The notes: generated by a model from the sequence alone, not told the origin. Counted from the first letter of the stretch, positions 9,698-21,183 are shown. The stretch: DNA of 64,000 bases from Medakamo hakoo (GCA_026636295.1 CP089459.1:248001-312000); one strand, 5' to 3'. Numbers and translations are program-made.

Positions 9698-12600
9698 ATG
9701 CTGGCGGCGTTGGCGGCGCGTGGCGTTGCTGCGCGGCGCCTGGCCGGCGCGGTGGCACGGCCGCCAATTCTTCTAGTAAAGTGCGTGGGGGGAGGGACTG
9801 GCGGGGGCGCCCGTCCACCGCCGCGCACGCGCCCGGGTGGGCTGGACGCCATGCACGCGCGGGCGCAAAGGAGGAAGGGAGTGCCGGCCCCTACTCAGCC
9901 GCCCCACCGCCCGGAAAGCATTATTGTCCGCCCCCGGCCGCCACGTCGCCCCCCCCCCCCCCCAACCCCTCCGACCCTCCCCCCCTCCCCACCGCACGAC
10001 CAGGCCGTCCACCCGCCCGGCCGCTGCCACGCCGCCGGCCTCCTCCGCCTCCGCCACGACGACGGCCGCCCCAGCCGCGCCGCCAGCGTCGTCCACCACC
10101 CCGACCCCGGCCTCCACCGGCGGCTACCCCTTCGCGGCCATCGAGGCCAAGTGGCAGGCGTACTGGGCGACCCACAAGACCTTCCGCACGCCCGACCTGG
10201 CCGACCTGGACACGTCCAAGCCCAAGGCGTACGTCCTGGACATGTTCCCGTACCCGTCGGGCGCGGGCCTGCACGTCGGCCACCCGGAAGGCTACACCGC
10301 GACGGACATCATCGCGCGGTACAAGCGCGCGACGGGGCACAACGTCCTCCACCCGATCGGCTGGGACGCCTTTGGCCTGCCCGCCGAGCAGTACGCCATC
10401 GCGACGGGCACGCACCCGGCCGTGACGACGGCGGCCAACGTGGCCCGCTTCCGGTCCCAGCTCCAGGCCCTGGGCTTCTCGTACGATTGGGACCGCGAGG
10501 TGTCGACGGCCGACCCGGCCTACTACAAGTGGACGCAATGGATTTTCCTGCAGCTGTTCAAGCGGGGGCTGGCCTACCAGGCCGAAGTGCCCGTCAACTG
10601 GTGCCCGGCGCTGGGCACGGTCCTGGCCAACGAAGAAGTCGTGGGCGGCGTGTCCGAGCGGGGCGGCCACCCGGTCGTCCGCCTGCCCATGAAGCAGTGG
10701 ATGCTGCGCATCACCGCGTACGCCGACCGCCTCCTGGACGGCCTGGATCGCCTGGACTGGGACGAGTCCATCAAGGACATGCAGCGCAACTGGATTGGGC
10801 GGTCGGAGGGCGCGGACGTCGTCTTCCGCCTGGTCGGCGGCGACGGCACTGACGGCGGCGCCCTCCCGGCCTGCCTGTCCGTCTTCACGACGCGGCCCGA
10901 CACGCTCTTTGGCGTGACCTACCTGTGCGTCGCGCCCGAGCACCCCGCCGCGTCCGCGCTGGCCACGCCCGCGCACCGGGCGGCCGTGGACGCGTACATC
11001 GCCGCCGCCGCCTCCAAGTCCGACCTGGAGCGCACCGAACTCCAAAAGGCAAAGACGGGCGTGCAGACGGGCAGCTGGGCGATCAACCCGGCGAACGGCG
11101 AGCGCGTCCCCGTCTGGGTCGCGGACTACGTCCTGGGCTCGTACGGCTCGGGCGCCGTCATGGCTGTGCCCGCCCACGACACCCGGGACGCCGAATTCGC
11201 GGCCGCGTACGGCCTGCCCGTCAAGGCAGTCGTCAAACCCGCGCCGGACGCGCCGGACGCTGGGAGCGGCGGCGCCGGCGGCGCGGCCTTCACCGACGAC
11301 GGCGTGTGCATGGCGTCCTCCTCCCCCGCCACGGGCCTGGACGTCAACGGCCTGTCCTCGGCTGACGCCCGGGCCCGCATCACGGCCTGGCTGGCCGAGC
11401 AAGGAGCCGGCGGACCCCGCGTCAACTACAAGCTGCGCGACTGGCTGTTTGCGCGCCAGCGCTACTGGGGCGAGCCCTTCCCCATCGTGTACAGGGCCGC
11501 CGACGGCGAAGGTGCAGCGCCGGAGCCGCTGGACGAGTCTGCCCTGCCGCTGACCCTGCCCGACATGGTCGACTTCCAGCCGTCGGGGACGCCCGACCCG
11601 CCGCTGGCGACGGTGGACGAGTGGGCCAACTTCACCGACCCGGTCAGCGGGACGGCGTACCGGCGCGAGTGCTCCACCATGCCGCAGTGGGCCGGGTCCT
11701 GCTGGTACTACCTGCGGTACCTGGACCCGGCGGGCCAGGCCGCCCTCATCGACCCGGCCACCGAAAAGTATTGGATGCCCGTCGACCTGTACGTCGGCGG
11801 CGCGGAGCACGCCGTCCTCCACCTGCTGTACGCCCGTTTCTGGCACAAGGTGCTGTTCGACCTGGGCGTCGTGTCGACGGACGAGCCCTTCCGTCGCCTG
11901 GTCAGCCAGGGCATGATCCTGGGCGAGGTGGAGTGGACGGCGTGGCGGGCGGACGAGGCGGCGGCGGCGGCCTACGACCCGGGCGCCGACGACGGCAAGT
12001 GGGCGAATGAGGGCGACCCCGGCGCGGTCGCCGTCCGCGTGCCCGAGGCGGCCGTCAACAAAAAGGGTGGGCCGGGCGGGGGCACGCCCACCCTGGCGGC
12101 CGTGCCGGCCGCCCGCGTCACCGGCCGCGCCCACAAAATGTCCAAGTCCCGGGGCAACGTCATCAACCCGGACGACGTCGTGTCCGAGTTTGGGGCGGAC
12201 TCGCTGCGCCTGTACGAGATGTTTCTGGGCCCGCTGCGGGACACCAAGGTGTGGAACACGCGGGCGGTGGATGGCGTGCACCGGTTCCTGGCCCGGGCGC
12301 ACCGCCTGGTGACGGCGGGCGGCGGCGTCGACGCGGGCCTCGCGCCGACCCGCGACCAGGCGCGGCTGACGGCCGTCACCATCTCCCGCGTCACGGCCGA
12401 CACGGAGGGCATGCGCTTCAACACGGCCATCGCCGCCATGATGGAGTTTGTCAACGGCGCGCTCAAGTGGCCGGCCCCCCGCCCGGCCGGGCCGTTGAAG
12501 GCGTTCGCCCAGCTGCTCGCCCCGTACGCGCCGCACCTGGCCGAAGAGCTGTGGCAGGCGCTCGGCGGGGCGGGCTCCCTGGCGTACGAGCCCTGGCCGG

Positions 12601-12890
12601 TCGTGGACGACCCGTCCCTGCTGGAGTCCGACACCGTCACCCTGCCCGTCCAGGTCAACGGCAAACTGCGCGGCACGGTCGAGCTGGGCGTCGGCGCGGA
12701 CGCGGGCGCGGCCGAGGCCGCGGCGCGCGGCGTGCCGACGGTCGCGCGCCTGTTGGAAGGGGCAGAGGTGAAGAAGATTGTGTTTGTGCCTGGGCGCATT
12801 TTGAATTTCATTGTGGCTGGGGGTGGTGCGGGTGGGGGTGGAGGGGGTGGGAAGAAGAAGAAGGGCGACGGCGGCGGCAAAAAGGAGTAG
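9698..12890 (+). CDS. Leucyl-tRNA synthetase, bacterial/organellar type
   Basis: LeuRS charges tRNA-Leu. Exon 1 (9698-9780) and exon 2 (10004-12890) join in phase 2 to give 989 residues. Exon 1 plus the start of exon 2 is a Ser/Ala/Thr/Pro- and Arg-rich transit peptide (MLAALAARGVAARRLAGAVA) that leads into YPFAAIEAKWQAYWATHKTF. The HIGH motif appears as HVGH near residue 118 in MFPYPSGAGLHVGHPEG, the editing domain has TTRPDTLFGVTYL, and KMSKS is present near residue 740 in HKMSKSRGNVINP. These marks place it with the bacterial-type enzymes used in plastids and mitochondria, so it is nuclear-coded and organelle-targeted, possibly dual. The C-terminus ends in a Gly/Lys-rich tail, beyond the usual end FVPGRILNFIV. 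Confidence 0.95.
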
Positions 12891-13008
12891 AAAACGCGCG
12901 ATGGCGGTGTGGGGTGGAGTGGGGCGGCGAGGAGGGGGCGCGCGGGTTGTGTGTGTCGTGAGCCTGCACTCTTTTTTTTTTCTTCAACCCACCCCCACAC
13001 AAAACCCC

Positions 13009-13317
13009 ATGCGCGCCGCCGTCCCGACCCTGCTCGCCCTCGCCCACACCGCCTCAGCGCGCGGCGGAGGCTCGGTGACCAGTGCGGTCGGTGTGGGCGG
13101 GGCGGGCGCGGCGGCGTCGGCCTCCGCCTCGGCGGCGGGGGGCCTGCCCGCGTCCCTGTTCGCCCCGCCCACGGCCGGCGGGCGCGGGCCCTTCATCGCC
13201 GGCCGCGCCGCCCCACAGCCGGCTGTGGGCGCACCGGTGGAGCTGGCCGTGCAGGAGCAGGATGCCCCGCCCACCCGGCGCCTGGCGGCGGCCCTGGCGG
13301 CCGCGCTCGCCGAATGA
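13009..13317 (+). CDS. Possible small secreted protein
   Basis: A single frame of 102 residues starts MRAAVPTLLALAHTASARGG, compatible with a signal peptide. The remainder is Ala/Gly/Pro-rich with LPASLFAPPTAGGRGPFIAG and an end helix (RRLAAALAAALAE). It begins 118 bp after the LeuRS stop and follows a T-run plus CA-rich stretch that resembles the sequence before other genes here. No family is recognised. It resembles in style the 143-residue secreted protein at 7923, but the sequences do not align convincingly. It may be chance coding potential in GC-rich DNA. Confidence 0.4.
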   Translation: MRAAVPTLLALAHTASARGGGSVTSAVGVGGAGAAASASASAAGGLPASLFAPPTAGGRGPFIAGRAAPQPAVGAPVELAVQEQDAPPTRRLAAALAAALAE

Positions 13318-13482
13318 ACGCAACACACAGCAGCACTCTTTCTCTCAACCTCCTCCCCCTCACCCCGCCCACTTAATGGCGCCTCTTGCCACCTAAACCC
13401 CCCCGGCACCCGCTAAACTGAAGACTGGGGGACGAGGCGCACGCGTGTAAAATGACAAACAAGGAGATCTTCTAACACAGCC

Positions 13483-15050
13483 CTACCTCCGCCCACCACC
13501 GCTCCGCCCACCGCCGCCGCTCCGCCGGCCGCCACCAGCGAGTGGGTCGACCGTCTCCAACCCATCGTCGTCGTCGTCCCAGGCCAGCGGGTCGTCGCCC
13601 AGGCGGCTGGGCCCGGCCAAGCGGTGGCCCGCCAAGGATGACAGGTCGACGTCGCCCGCCCGGTACGCGTCTGCGCGGCCAGGGACGACGGCCGTGGCGG
13701 GCGCGCTGCCTCCCCCACCACCGGCCGCTTTCGCGGCGCGCAGCCGCGCCTGGAACGCGCGCACCCGCGCCACTGCCGCGTCCTCCGCCGCCGCGCCGCC
13801 CGCCGCCTTCTTTGCCGCGTACGCAGCTCGTTTGGCCTGCCAGGACGACAGCAGCTCGGCATCCTGGACGGCGGCGGCGCGGCCGCGCTTGGACACGACG
13901 GCCGCGGCCGGGCGGGCCTTGGCGAGCGCGGCCGCGCGCCGGTCGTCCGTCGAGGCTGGTGGCGGGGGAGGCGGGGGCGGGGGCGGAGGCGGAGGCGGCG
14001 CCGCCCCGCCCGCCCCTGCCTCCGCCTCTGCCTCACCCACGGGTTTGGCCGCCTTGGCCGCGGCCGCCCGGGCGGCTAAGCGGGCGCGGACCGCGGCCCG
14101 CTCCTCTTCCGCGGCCGCCGCTTCCGCCGCCGCGGCCGCGGCCGACTCGTCGGGCGGCGCCAGGCGGGCGTCGGCCCCGCCCAACGCGTCGTGGGCGGAC
14201 ACGATACGGGCGGCGGGCAGCGTGGGCGCCGCCCCGCCCTCCCCTCCTTCCTCTTCCTCTTCGTCGTCGCCAAACGACAGCAGCTTTGCGTCGCGCGTCG
14301 CAGCGGCCGGGCGCGCCGCCTGCTTCGCCGCCTTGGCCGCCGCCGCCGCCGCCGCCGCGCGCGCCGCCGCCGCCGCCGCCGCCGTCGTCCGCGGCACGAC
14401 GTCGTCAAACGGGTTCCACACCACCTCGGCGCACTTGATGGCCGGCGCGGGCGGCAGCGGCACGTCGTCGGGCCCCACCTCCACCTCGCCGATGGCGGCC
14501 GCGGCGTACACACTCTCCCCGCCCAGCCGCCCAAAAATGGTGTGCTTCCTGTCCAGGTGGGGCGCGGCGCCCAGCGTCACGAAGAATTGGGGGCCGTTGG
14601 CGTTGTTGCCCCCCGCCGCCGCGACCAGCCCACGGCGGTTGAAGCGCAGGCGGGAGTGGAACTCGTCCTTGAAGGGCGGCAGCGGGGCGGCGTCGCACCC
14701 ACCGCCGCCGCCGTCGCGCCCGCCGCCCGCCTGGATCGCGACGCCCGGGAGGATGCGGTGGAAGGGCGAGCCGTCGTACGCGCCCTCCAGAGCCAGCTGG
14801 ACGAAATTGCGGCAGGCCAAGGGCGCTTCCTTGGGCCAGAGCTCGACGTCCAGCGTGCCGTGCGTCGTGTGGAGGAGGACCTGGGGCGTTTTGGTGGGGC
14901 GAGGGGCAGCGGGGTGGGGGTCGCGAGCGGGGAATGGACGGGTGCGGGCGCGAGGGAAAAACACACGGACGCGCCGCCCACGCCCACACCATCCTGCCAC
15001 CCACGCACCTTTCCCTTGGTCGGCGGCTCCAAGCTGTAGATCGCGGACAT
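13483..15050 (-). CDS. CWC27: Spliceosomal cyclophilin CWC27
   Basis: CWC27 is a cyclophilin-fold protein of the activated (Bact) spliceosome. Exons 15050-15009 and 14880-13483 join in phase 0 to give 479 residues starting MSAIYSLEPPTKGK, the family's hallmark N-terminus. The cyclophilin domain follows: GTLDVELWPKEAPLACRNFV, SPFHRILPGVAIQ, FKDEFHSRLRFNRRGLVA, QFFVTLGAAPHL, HTIFGRLGG and the family-specific CAEVVWNPFDDVVPR. As in CWC27 of other eukaryotes, several isomerase active-site positions differ from CypA, so it is probably a binding rather than a catalytic domain. The long C-terminal half is Ala-rich and charged, with a poly-Pro run and DDDDDGLETVDPL near the end, which corresponds to the family's conserved tail (DP L+D). 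The CA of the tail ends in a Gly/Arg run. Confidence 0.93.
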
Positions 15051-15290
15051 GGTGGCCTGGGACACAGAGGGCTGCCGCCGCCGCCGTCCAAGTGGGGGGG
15101 CAGGAACCGACGCCGCGAACACGGCTGTGTTGAGCGTGGCCAGTGACGCGGTGCGTCGTCTTTGCGTTGCTCTCGCTTCACTAAAAAGAGGAGAAAGAGG
15201 GCCGGCGGCACGGGGCGGCGCACCGCCACAGCGCAGGCAGAGGGCGGCCGCGTCCCCCAGCCTCTCGTGCGTGCCCCTCCCCATAAAACT
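15051..15290. promoter_or_regulatory. Divergent promoter, CWC27 / RPC5
   Basis: The 240 bp between the two start codons must drive both genes. Composition is GC-rich and no defined motif was found. Confidence 0.4.
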
Positions 15291-17320
15291 ATGTCGCCCC
15301 AGCCCCGGTCCGCGGCAAAGGGCAAGGCGCCCGCAGCTGCGCCCGCCGATGCCGGCGGCCCGGCCGCAATGGAGGTGGACGCCCGCCGAGGGCGCGCGTC
15401 GACGTCCATCGCCCCGGACGAGGTCGTGGCCGAGTACGAGCTCGTGTTGTGCGAGCCGAGTGGGGGGGCGGACGCGGAGGTAAGGGCGAGTGGGGGAGCG
15501 GGGGAGGAGGCGCGGCGCCTGGGGGCCGCACCACCACCACCCCTGCCCAGGGGACCCATGCCAGCCCAGCCTCACGCCACACACACAAAACACGCCCCCG
15601 CGTCCCACCCCAGGTCTGCGTCATGTCCTTCCCACTCGTGCCCGCGGCCCGGGTGGGGCCCGACGGCCCGGACCCAGGCGCGGCAGCCAGGCTGTTGTGT
15701 CCGGTCGCCGCACGCGTCAAGCCGCGCGCGCGAAAGTTTGAGGCGGACGTCGCGGCGGTCGGCGTCCCGTCCGTCCGCGCGGGCGACGGCGACGCGTACG
15801 CGGCGACGTCGTCGGATTCGGAGGGGGGCGAGGCAATGTCGTCGTCGTCATCGTCGTCGTCGTCGTCCGACGAGGAGGAGGGGGAGGAGCCGTCGACGTC
15901 GTCCAGCGACGGCGGGCGTGGCGGGCGGCGCCGCCGTCGCAGCGGCGGGGCCAACGGCGTCGACCGGACCGCCCACCCGCCGCCGCCGCCGCCGCCCGCA
16001 CGCACCGTCACCCTCGCCGGCGTCCTGACGCCGACGGGCGGGCGCAAGGCCTTGGCCGCCCTGCGCGGGGGCCGCCTGCTCATCACGCCCGTCGATTCCA
16101 GCCTGGCGCTGCTGCCGTGCCTGGGCGGGTCTGGCGGCGGCGGCGGCGGCGGTGGTGCGGGCGGGCGCGGCGCGAGCCCGCCGCCGCCCGCGCCTGGGGG
16201 CCCGCCGCTCCCGCCCTTTGCCACGCCCGTCAAGGCGGAAGGGTCCGGCGCCGCCGCCGGGCCGCCGGCCGCCATGCTCACGCCCGTCACCGTGCGCGTC
16301 AACCGCCGGGAGACGGAACGCCAGGTGGAAGCCCGGGAAGCGAGCTACGCCCACCTGGCGGAGACGGAGGGGCGCGAGGCGTGGGTGCCCGTCCGGCCCG
16401 TGGGCGGCGGCGGCGGCGGCGCTGGAGGAGGAGGGAAGGCAGGCCGCGCCGGGCGGCACGGCCCGCCCGCGTCCGCCCCCGCCTTTGCCGCGCTGTTCGG
16501 GCCCTGGTCTTCTCCGTCCGGCCCCGCCCCGCCGCCGTCCCCCCTGGCCGCCCTGCCGCCGGGCGCGTATTTGGACGCGCTCGCGCCGCGGGCCGAAGAC
16601 CCGGTCGCCGCGGCCGCGGCCGCGCCCGTCCCGCCGCTGTCCGCCTGGGGCCTGGGCGGGGGGCGCACCACGGGCAACCTGGGCCCGGACGGCGCGCCCG
16701 CCAGTCCTGGGGACGTGACGTCGCCCGCGGGAGGGCCGCCCGGCGGGCACGGCGGCCTGGGCGCGCCCGCCCCGTTCATCCACCCGCGGCCGACGACCGT
16801 CGTCCGCCCGCCGCCGCCCGCCGCGGCCGCCGCGGGCGCGGCTGCGCTGACCACCCCCGCCGCCGCGGCTGCCCTGGCCGGCGTCGTCTCCAACCTCCTG
16901 GCCGAGCGCGCCACCGTGGCCGTGGACGCGGTCCGCGAAGTGTTGCGGCGCGGCAACCTCGCGCCCGCGGCGGCCGCGCCGGAAGCCGCGCTGCGGGCCG
17001 CCATCGCCGCCAGCGCCTCCGTCGACGCGCTGCACGGCCTGTACGTCCCGCGGCCAGGCACGCCCGCCGCGACGGCTGCGCTGGGCCGCGGCGGCCTGGG
17101 CGGGCTGGCCGTCGGACCGGCGGCGTACGCGACGCTCGTCGCGCTGCTGGCGTCCCGCCCGCCGGGGGGCGGCGTGCGCAAGGCCGACCTGGCGTCCGCC
17201 CTGCGGTCGTCCGGCCTGGAGTGCAGCGATGCAGCCCTCACGAAAGTTTTACGCGTGGTCTGCCGGGCGCGCGGAAATGTGTGGGTGTTGCGAGACGGGA
17301 GCGTGTCGGGCGGAGGCTGA
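15291..17320 (+). CDS. RPC5: RNA polymerase III subunit RPC5 (POLR3E-like)
   Basis: RPC5 pairs with RPC4 in the TFIIF-like subcomplex of Pol III. Exons 15291-15479 and 15614-17320 join in phase 0 and give 631 residues. The dimerisation (Sin_N) domain is recognisable: VVAEYELVL, VCVMSFPLVPAARVG, AARVKPRARKFEADV and ALRGGRLLITPVDSSLALLP. The family's second block, RRETERQVEAREASYAHLAE followed by EAWVPVRP, is also present. An acidic Ser/Asp/Glu run lies near residue 120. The C-terminal part ends in predicted winged-helix-like segments (RKADLASALRSSGLECSDAA, VLRVVCRARGNVWVLRDGS), as in POLR3E. Many Gly/Ala/Pro inserts separate the blocks, which is usual for this genome. Confidence 0.82.
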
Positions 17321-17432
17321 AGGCGGTGGTGGGAGTGTGGATGGAAAAAGCAAGACTGCTGCCCACCACTGCGCGTTTCGTTCGCGTGCGTCTCTCCCCC
17401 TTGTCGGCGACACTCGTCCGTCTTCGCCCGCC

Positions 17433-18581
17433 ATGTCCACGCCGGCGCGCAAGGTCAGGTCACTGGCATGACGGGAGGAGGCAGAGGCAGGCGGCGGCGC
17501 GGCCGCGCCCTTCCTCTCTGCCCCACGCATTCACACGACCTCCCCCCCCCCCCCCTCGCCCTCTCCCGCTCTCCACAGCGCCTCATGCGCGACTTCCGCA
17601 AGCTGCAGCAGGACCCGCCCCAGGGCGTCAATGGCAGCCCCACGCCGGACAACATCCTCAAGTGGAACGCGGTCATCTTTGGCCCCGAAGACACGCCCTG
17701 GGACGGCGGTGAGTTTTTTGGCTTGCGGTGCGGCGAAGAAAAAAAAAACACGCGCTCTTCTCGCCCGGCCGGCCCTCTCATGCCCCTCACCACCCACCCA
17801 TCCACAGGCACGTTCAAGCTGACGCTCGACTTTACAGAGGAGTACCCCAACCGCCCGCCGCTCGTCAAGTTCGCGTGCCCGATGTTCCACCCCAACATTT
17901 ACGCCGACGGCGGCATCTGCCTGGACATCCTGCAAAACCAGTGGTCGCCGATTTACGATGTGGCGGGCGTGCTGACGTCCATTCAGGTGCGGCGGGCGAT
18001 GAGCTGGGTGGGTGGGCCGTGTTTTGTTTGGAGGAGGAGCGTCCGCGGCGCGGGGACGGGCCGTCTTTTTTTTTCCCCGCGGGGAACAAAAAACAACGAC
18101 GGCGGGCCGCTCTCAACTCCAGCCACTCTTTACACACACGCACACGCAGTCCCTCCTGGCCGACCCCAACCCCAACTCGCCCGCCAATTCCGAGGCGGCT
18201 CGCCTGTACGGCGAGAACCGGCGGGAGTACAACCGCCGGGTCAAGGCCGTCGTGGAAGCGTCGTGGACGGAGGCGGGCGTGGCGGACGAGGGTGGCATGG
18301 CCGAGGTGGTGGAGGAGCCGGCGGCGGCGCCCGCGGCGGCGCCGGCGGCGCCTGGTCCCGCGGCTGAGCCTGCCGCGGCGACCGGGGACGAGCAGCCTGG
18401 CGGGAGTGGTGGCGGCGCCGGTGCGGACGAGGCGGCGCCGGCCGAGGCGGCGGGGAAGGGTGGGGGGGGCGAGGGCGGCGGCGGCGAGGCAGGTGCCGCG
18501 GCGGTCGAAGACGGCGACGCCGCCCCGCCCGCGCCTGCGCCGGAGCCGGCTAGTGGAGGTGGTGCAGACGGTGGGGCTTGA
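17433..18581 (+). CDS. UBC2: RAD6-type ubiquitin-conjugating enzyme E2 (UBC2)
   Basis: Four exons (17433-17453, 17579-17708, 17808-17986, 18150-18581) give 253 residues. The first 150 are a textbook RAD6/UBE2A-B core: [39 protein letters not shown], the HPN motif at 78-80 and the catalytic Cys at 88 in [14 protein letters not shown]6 monoubiquitinates histone H2B with Bre1-type E3s and PCNA with RAD18. The start is fixed by the conserved first seven residues, coded by a 21-nt exon. After the core comes a tail of about 100 residues rich in Glu, Ala, Pro and Gly. Yeast Rad6 also has an acidic tail, but plant and animal orthologs do not, and this one is much longer. Confidence 0.95.
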
Positions 18582-18878
18582 GTTTTGTCACCCTTTTTTT
18601 TTCCTTCCGAGCCCGCAGGGCGCGCAAAGGCGAGCGAGCAAAAGCAAACGTGGGAGGGGGGTGGTCGGCCACGTCACACGAACGACAAAAAAACGGGCGC
18701 TGCCCTCAGCCCAGCGCAACGAGCCATCCCAGCCTGCGCAGCGACCTCCGCCTCAGCGACCTCTGCCTGCCCTACTCACACCAGGGTTCTAACGTGAAGG
18801 CGGCCCGCACAGCTTTGGCGTGCGGCGAGAGGAAGGAAAGCCGGACAGAGAGGCACAGTTTTGCCAGCGCCGTTTTCA
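18582..18878. other. Intergenic, no gene seen
   Basis: These 297 bp separate UBC2 from the next plus-strand gene. They contain short A and T runs and no supported frame. Confidence 0.4.
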
Positions 18879-20634
18879 ATGCCGTCGCCCGGCCCGTCCG
18901 CCTGGGAGCGGCCCACGGGCTTGGCCGCCTCCCGCGGCAATGCCCGTTTCTTGCAGGTGGACGGCCTGCGGGTCAAGTACATTGGTGAGTTGGTTTCGGG
19001 ACCGCGCGCCGGCCGTTTCTTTTTGTGCTTGCGCCGCCGCTCGCATCCCTTTTCGTCTCCGCGCCAAACCCCGCCGCTCGCGGGCCCGGCGACCGGCACT
19101 GCCCGCCCGCCCTTGCCTACAAAAGAGGTCCTCTGTCAACGCTCTGCACACCTGCGCCCAGTCCGCGCGCATCCGGTGCGACCCCCCCTCGAAAAAATCT
19201 GTCTCTCACCATCCATCCCATCCCGTCCCATCCACGCACAGGCCCCGGCTCCACGGACAAGGACGCCGCGTCCGTCCGGTCCGACCACCCCGCCCCCCTA
19301 GGGTGCGGGCTCTACTACTGGGAAGTGGCCATCCTCGCCCGCGGGCGGGACGGCTTCATCGGCGTGGGCCTGGCCGGGCCGGACGTCAAGCTCGAGCGCC
19401 TGCCCGGGTGGGACGCCGGCTCGTTCGGCTACCACGGCGACGACGGTCACGCGTTTCGCGGGTCCGGGGCGGGCCGGCCGTACGGCCCCACGTTCGGCGC
19501 GGGCGACGTCGTCGGCGTCCTGCTCAACCGGGCGGAGCGGACGGTCGCCTTCACCAAGAACGGCGTCTACCTGGGCGTGGCCTTCTCCGACGTGCCCGTC
19601 GACGGCCCGCTCCACCCCACCGTCGGCATGCGCACGCCGGACGAGGAGGTGGAAGGCAATTTCGGGGGCGCGCCCTGGCGTGGGGCGGACGTGGCCGCCC
19701 TGGTCGCGGAAGCGTCGGCGCGGGCGGCTGGCCGGGTGATGGGCGGCGGCGGGCCGGGCGCGGCCCTGCCCCCCTCCCGCCCTGGGGCGACGGCCCGCCG
19801 CCGCCGCTCGCGGCTTTGGCCGCGGCCGCCGCCGCCGCGGGCGGTGCTGACCGCGCCGGCGCCACCGCCGCCGCGCTTGCCCTGGATTACTGCCGCCACG
19901 TCGGCGCCGGGCGGGCGGCGGGCGCGTTGGCCCGGTCGCTCGCGGCCGCGGCCGCCGGCCCCGCGTCTGCTGGCGCAGACGCCGCCGCCGCCGCGTCGTC
20001 GGCCGCCAAGGGCTCCGCGCCCGCGTCCTCCATCGCGGCCGCCCTGGCTGCTGCCGCCGAAGACGCGGCCGACCCGTCGTCCGGCCCGCGCGCCGCCGTC
20101 CGGTCCGCCCTGGAGGGTGGGGACGTTGCGGCCGCGCGCGCGGCCGCCGACGCGCTCGCGCCCGGCGCCCTCGCCGGCGCGCCGGCCGTCTCCTTCGCGC
20201 TGGACGTCCAGGCCTTTGTGGAGCTGGTGCGGGCGGGCGATGACGGCGGCGCCATGGAGTACGGACGGACGGTCCTGGCGCCGGCGCTGCAGGCCGGCGG
20301 CGGCGGCCCCGGCCCCGGCCCCGGCCCCGCGTCGTCCCGCCCCCTGGACGCGCCGTCGCGCGAGCTCCTCCAGGACGCGCTGTCCCTGCTGGCGTACGCG
20401 GACCCGGCGGCGTCGCCGTGCGGGCGCCTGCTGTCCGAGTCGGCCCGGTCGGCGCTGGCGGACGCGGTGGACGGCGTGCTGCGGGCCGCGGCGGGGCTGC
20501 CGCCCGCGCCCGCGCTGGAAGTCGCCCTGCGCCAGGCGGGCGCGGTGTGGGCCGAACTGCGGGGGGTCGGGGACGCGGACGCCGCGCTGGTGAGCCCGGC
20601 GGGGCTGCTGGGCCTGGGCGGTGATGGGGGGTGA
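18879..20634 (+). CDS. RANBPM: RanBPM-like SPRY-LisH-CTLH protein (CTLH/GID E3 complex), apparent frameshift
   Basis: RanBPM-type proteins scaffold the CTLH/GID ubiquitin ligase. Exon 1 is 18879-18984; exon 2 starts at 19242 (phase 1). The SPRY domain is strong: DKDAASVRSDHPAP, GLYYWEVAILARGRDGFIGV, ERLPGWDAGSFGYHGDDGHA, GRPYGPTFGAGDVVGV, FTKNGVYLGVAF. It reads in one frame to about 19700. LisH (LALDYCRHVGAGRAAGALAR) and CTLH (RSALEGGDVAAARAAADALA, DVQAFVELV) are read in a different frame from about 19800 to the TGA at 20634. No AG acceptor lies between the frames that would restore phase, so one missing base, perhaps in the six-C run at 19769-19774, is the simplest explanation. With one base added the protein would be about 499 residues. 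It may be a sequence error or a real lesion. Confidence 0.82.
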
Positions 20635-20700
20635 TGGGGCGGAGGGAAAGTGTGTCCCGCGCGTTGCAACCCCACTCCAAAAGATAAAAAAAAAAACGCC

Positions 20701-21183
20701 TCAACCACCACCACCACCACCACCACCACCACCACCACCACCCCTCGTTGCCCGCTTCTTGACCGTCTGTTTGGCCGCGGACGCGGCTGCCGCTGCGGCA
20801 GGCGGTGGACCTTTCTTCGATGACAGGCTGTCGGCGCCGCGCCGGGTCAGGCGGACGGACCCGCCGTCGCCCGGCGCCCACTCCACCAACGCCCGCCCGG
20901 CGGGGACGGCGCTGTGCCGCATCGCGTCCTTGAACCGGGCTTTGGACCAGCCGTTGTTCGGGCCGCCGGACGGGTGTCTGTACGGCGCCTCGGTGCGCAG
21001 GAGGAAAAACAGGCGGCCTGTGCGGCACGCCTCGCGGCCGGGGCCGGGTTTCTCCGCCGCCAGTGCCTCCGCGATGAGGACGTGCGCGACGACGGCGGGG
21101 GAGAGGGCCAGGCTGCCTGGTGCCGGGTGGGAAGAGGGTCGGGCGACGCGGGCGGGCGTCCCGCCGGGGGCGGGCGCGGACAT
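20701..21183 (-). CDS. Small basic protein of unknown function with poly-Gly tail
   Basis: One frame of 160 residues starts MSAPAPGGTPARVARPSSHP. The central part has normal composition: LALSPAVVAHVLIAEALAAE, then GRLFFLLRTEAPYRHPSGGP, NNGWSKARFKDAMRHSAV and RALVEWAPGDGGSVRLTRRG. This could be a small alpha/beta fold such as a winged helix, which is only an impression. A Lys/Arg/Ala-rich linker follows (AAAAASAAKQTVKKRATR) and then 13 glycines coded by an (ACC)n microsatellite. The stop lies 66 bp from the stop of the convergent RanBPM gene. No family is recognised. The non-repetitive core makes it more than a chance frame. Confidence 0.55.
   Translation of the reverse strand: MSAPAPGGTPARVARPSSHPAPGSLALSPAVVAHVLIAEALAAEKPGPGREACRTGRLFFLLRTEAPYRHPSGGPNNGWSKARFKDAMRHSAVPAGRALVEWAPGDGGSVRLTRRGADSLSSKKGPPPAAAAAASAAKQTVKKRATRGGGGGGGGGGGGG
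20704..20743. repeat. (ACC)13 microsatellite
   Basis: Thirteen ACC units on the plus strand code for a run of 13 glycines at the C-terminus of the minus-strand gene. Length is likely to vary between individuals. Confidence 0.95.

Noticed and set aside
9921-12536. Open frame of 871 codons on the minus strand opposite LeuRS
   Set aside because: It is the antisense shadow of a GC-rich gene. The plus strand carries all LeuRS motifs, and the shadow has no recognisable domain and an Arg/Gly/His-rich make-up.
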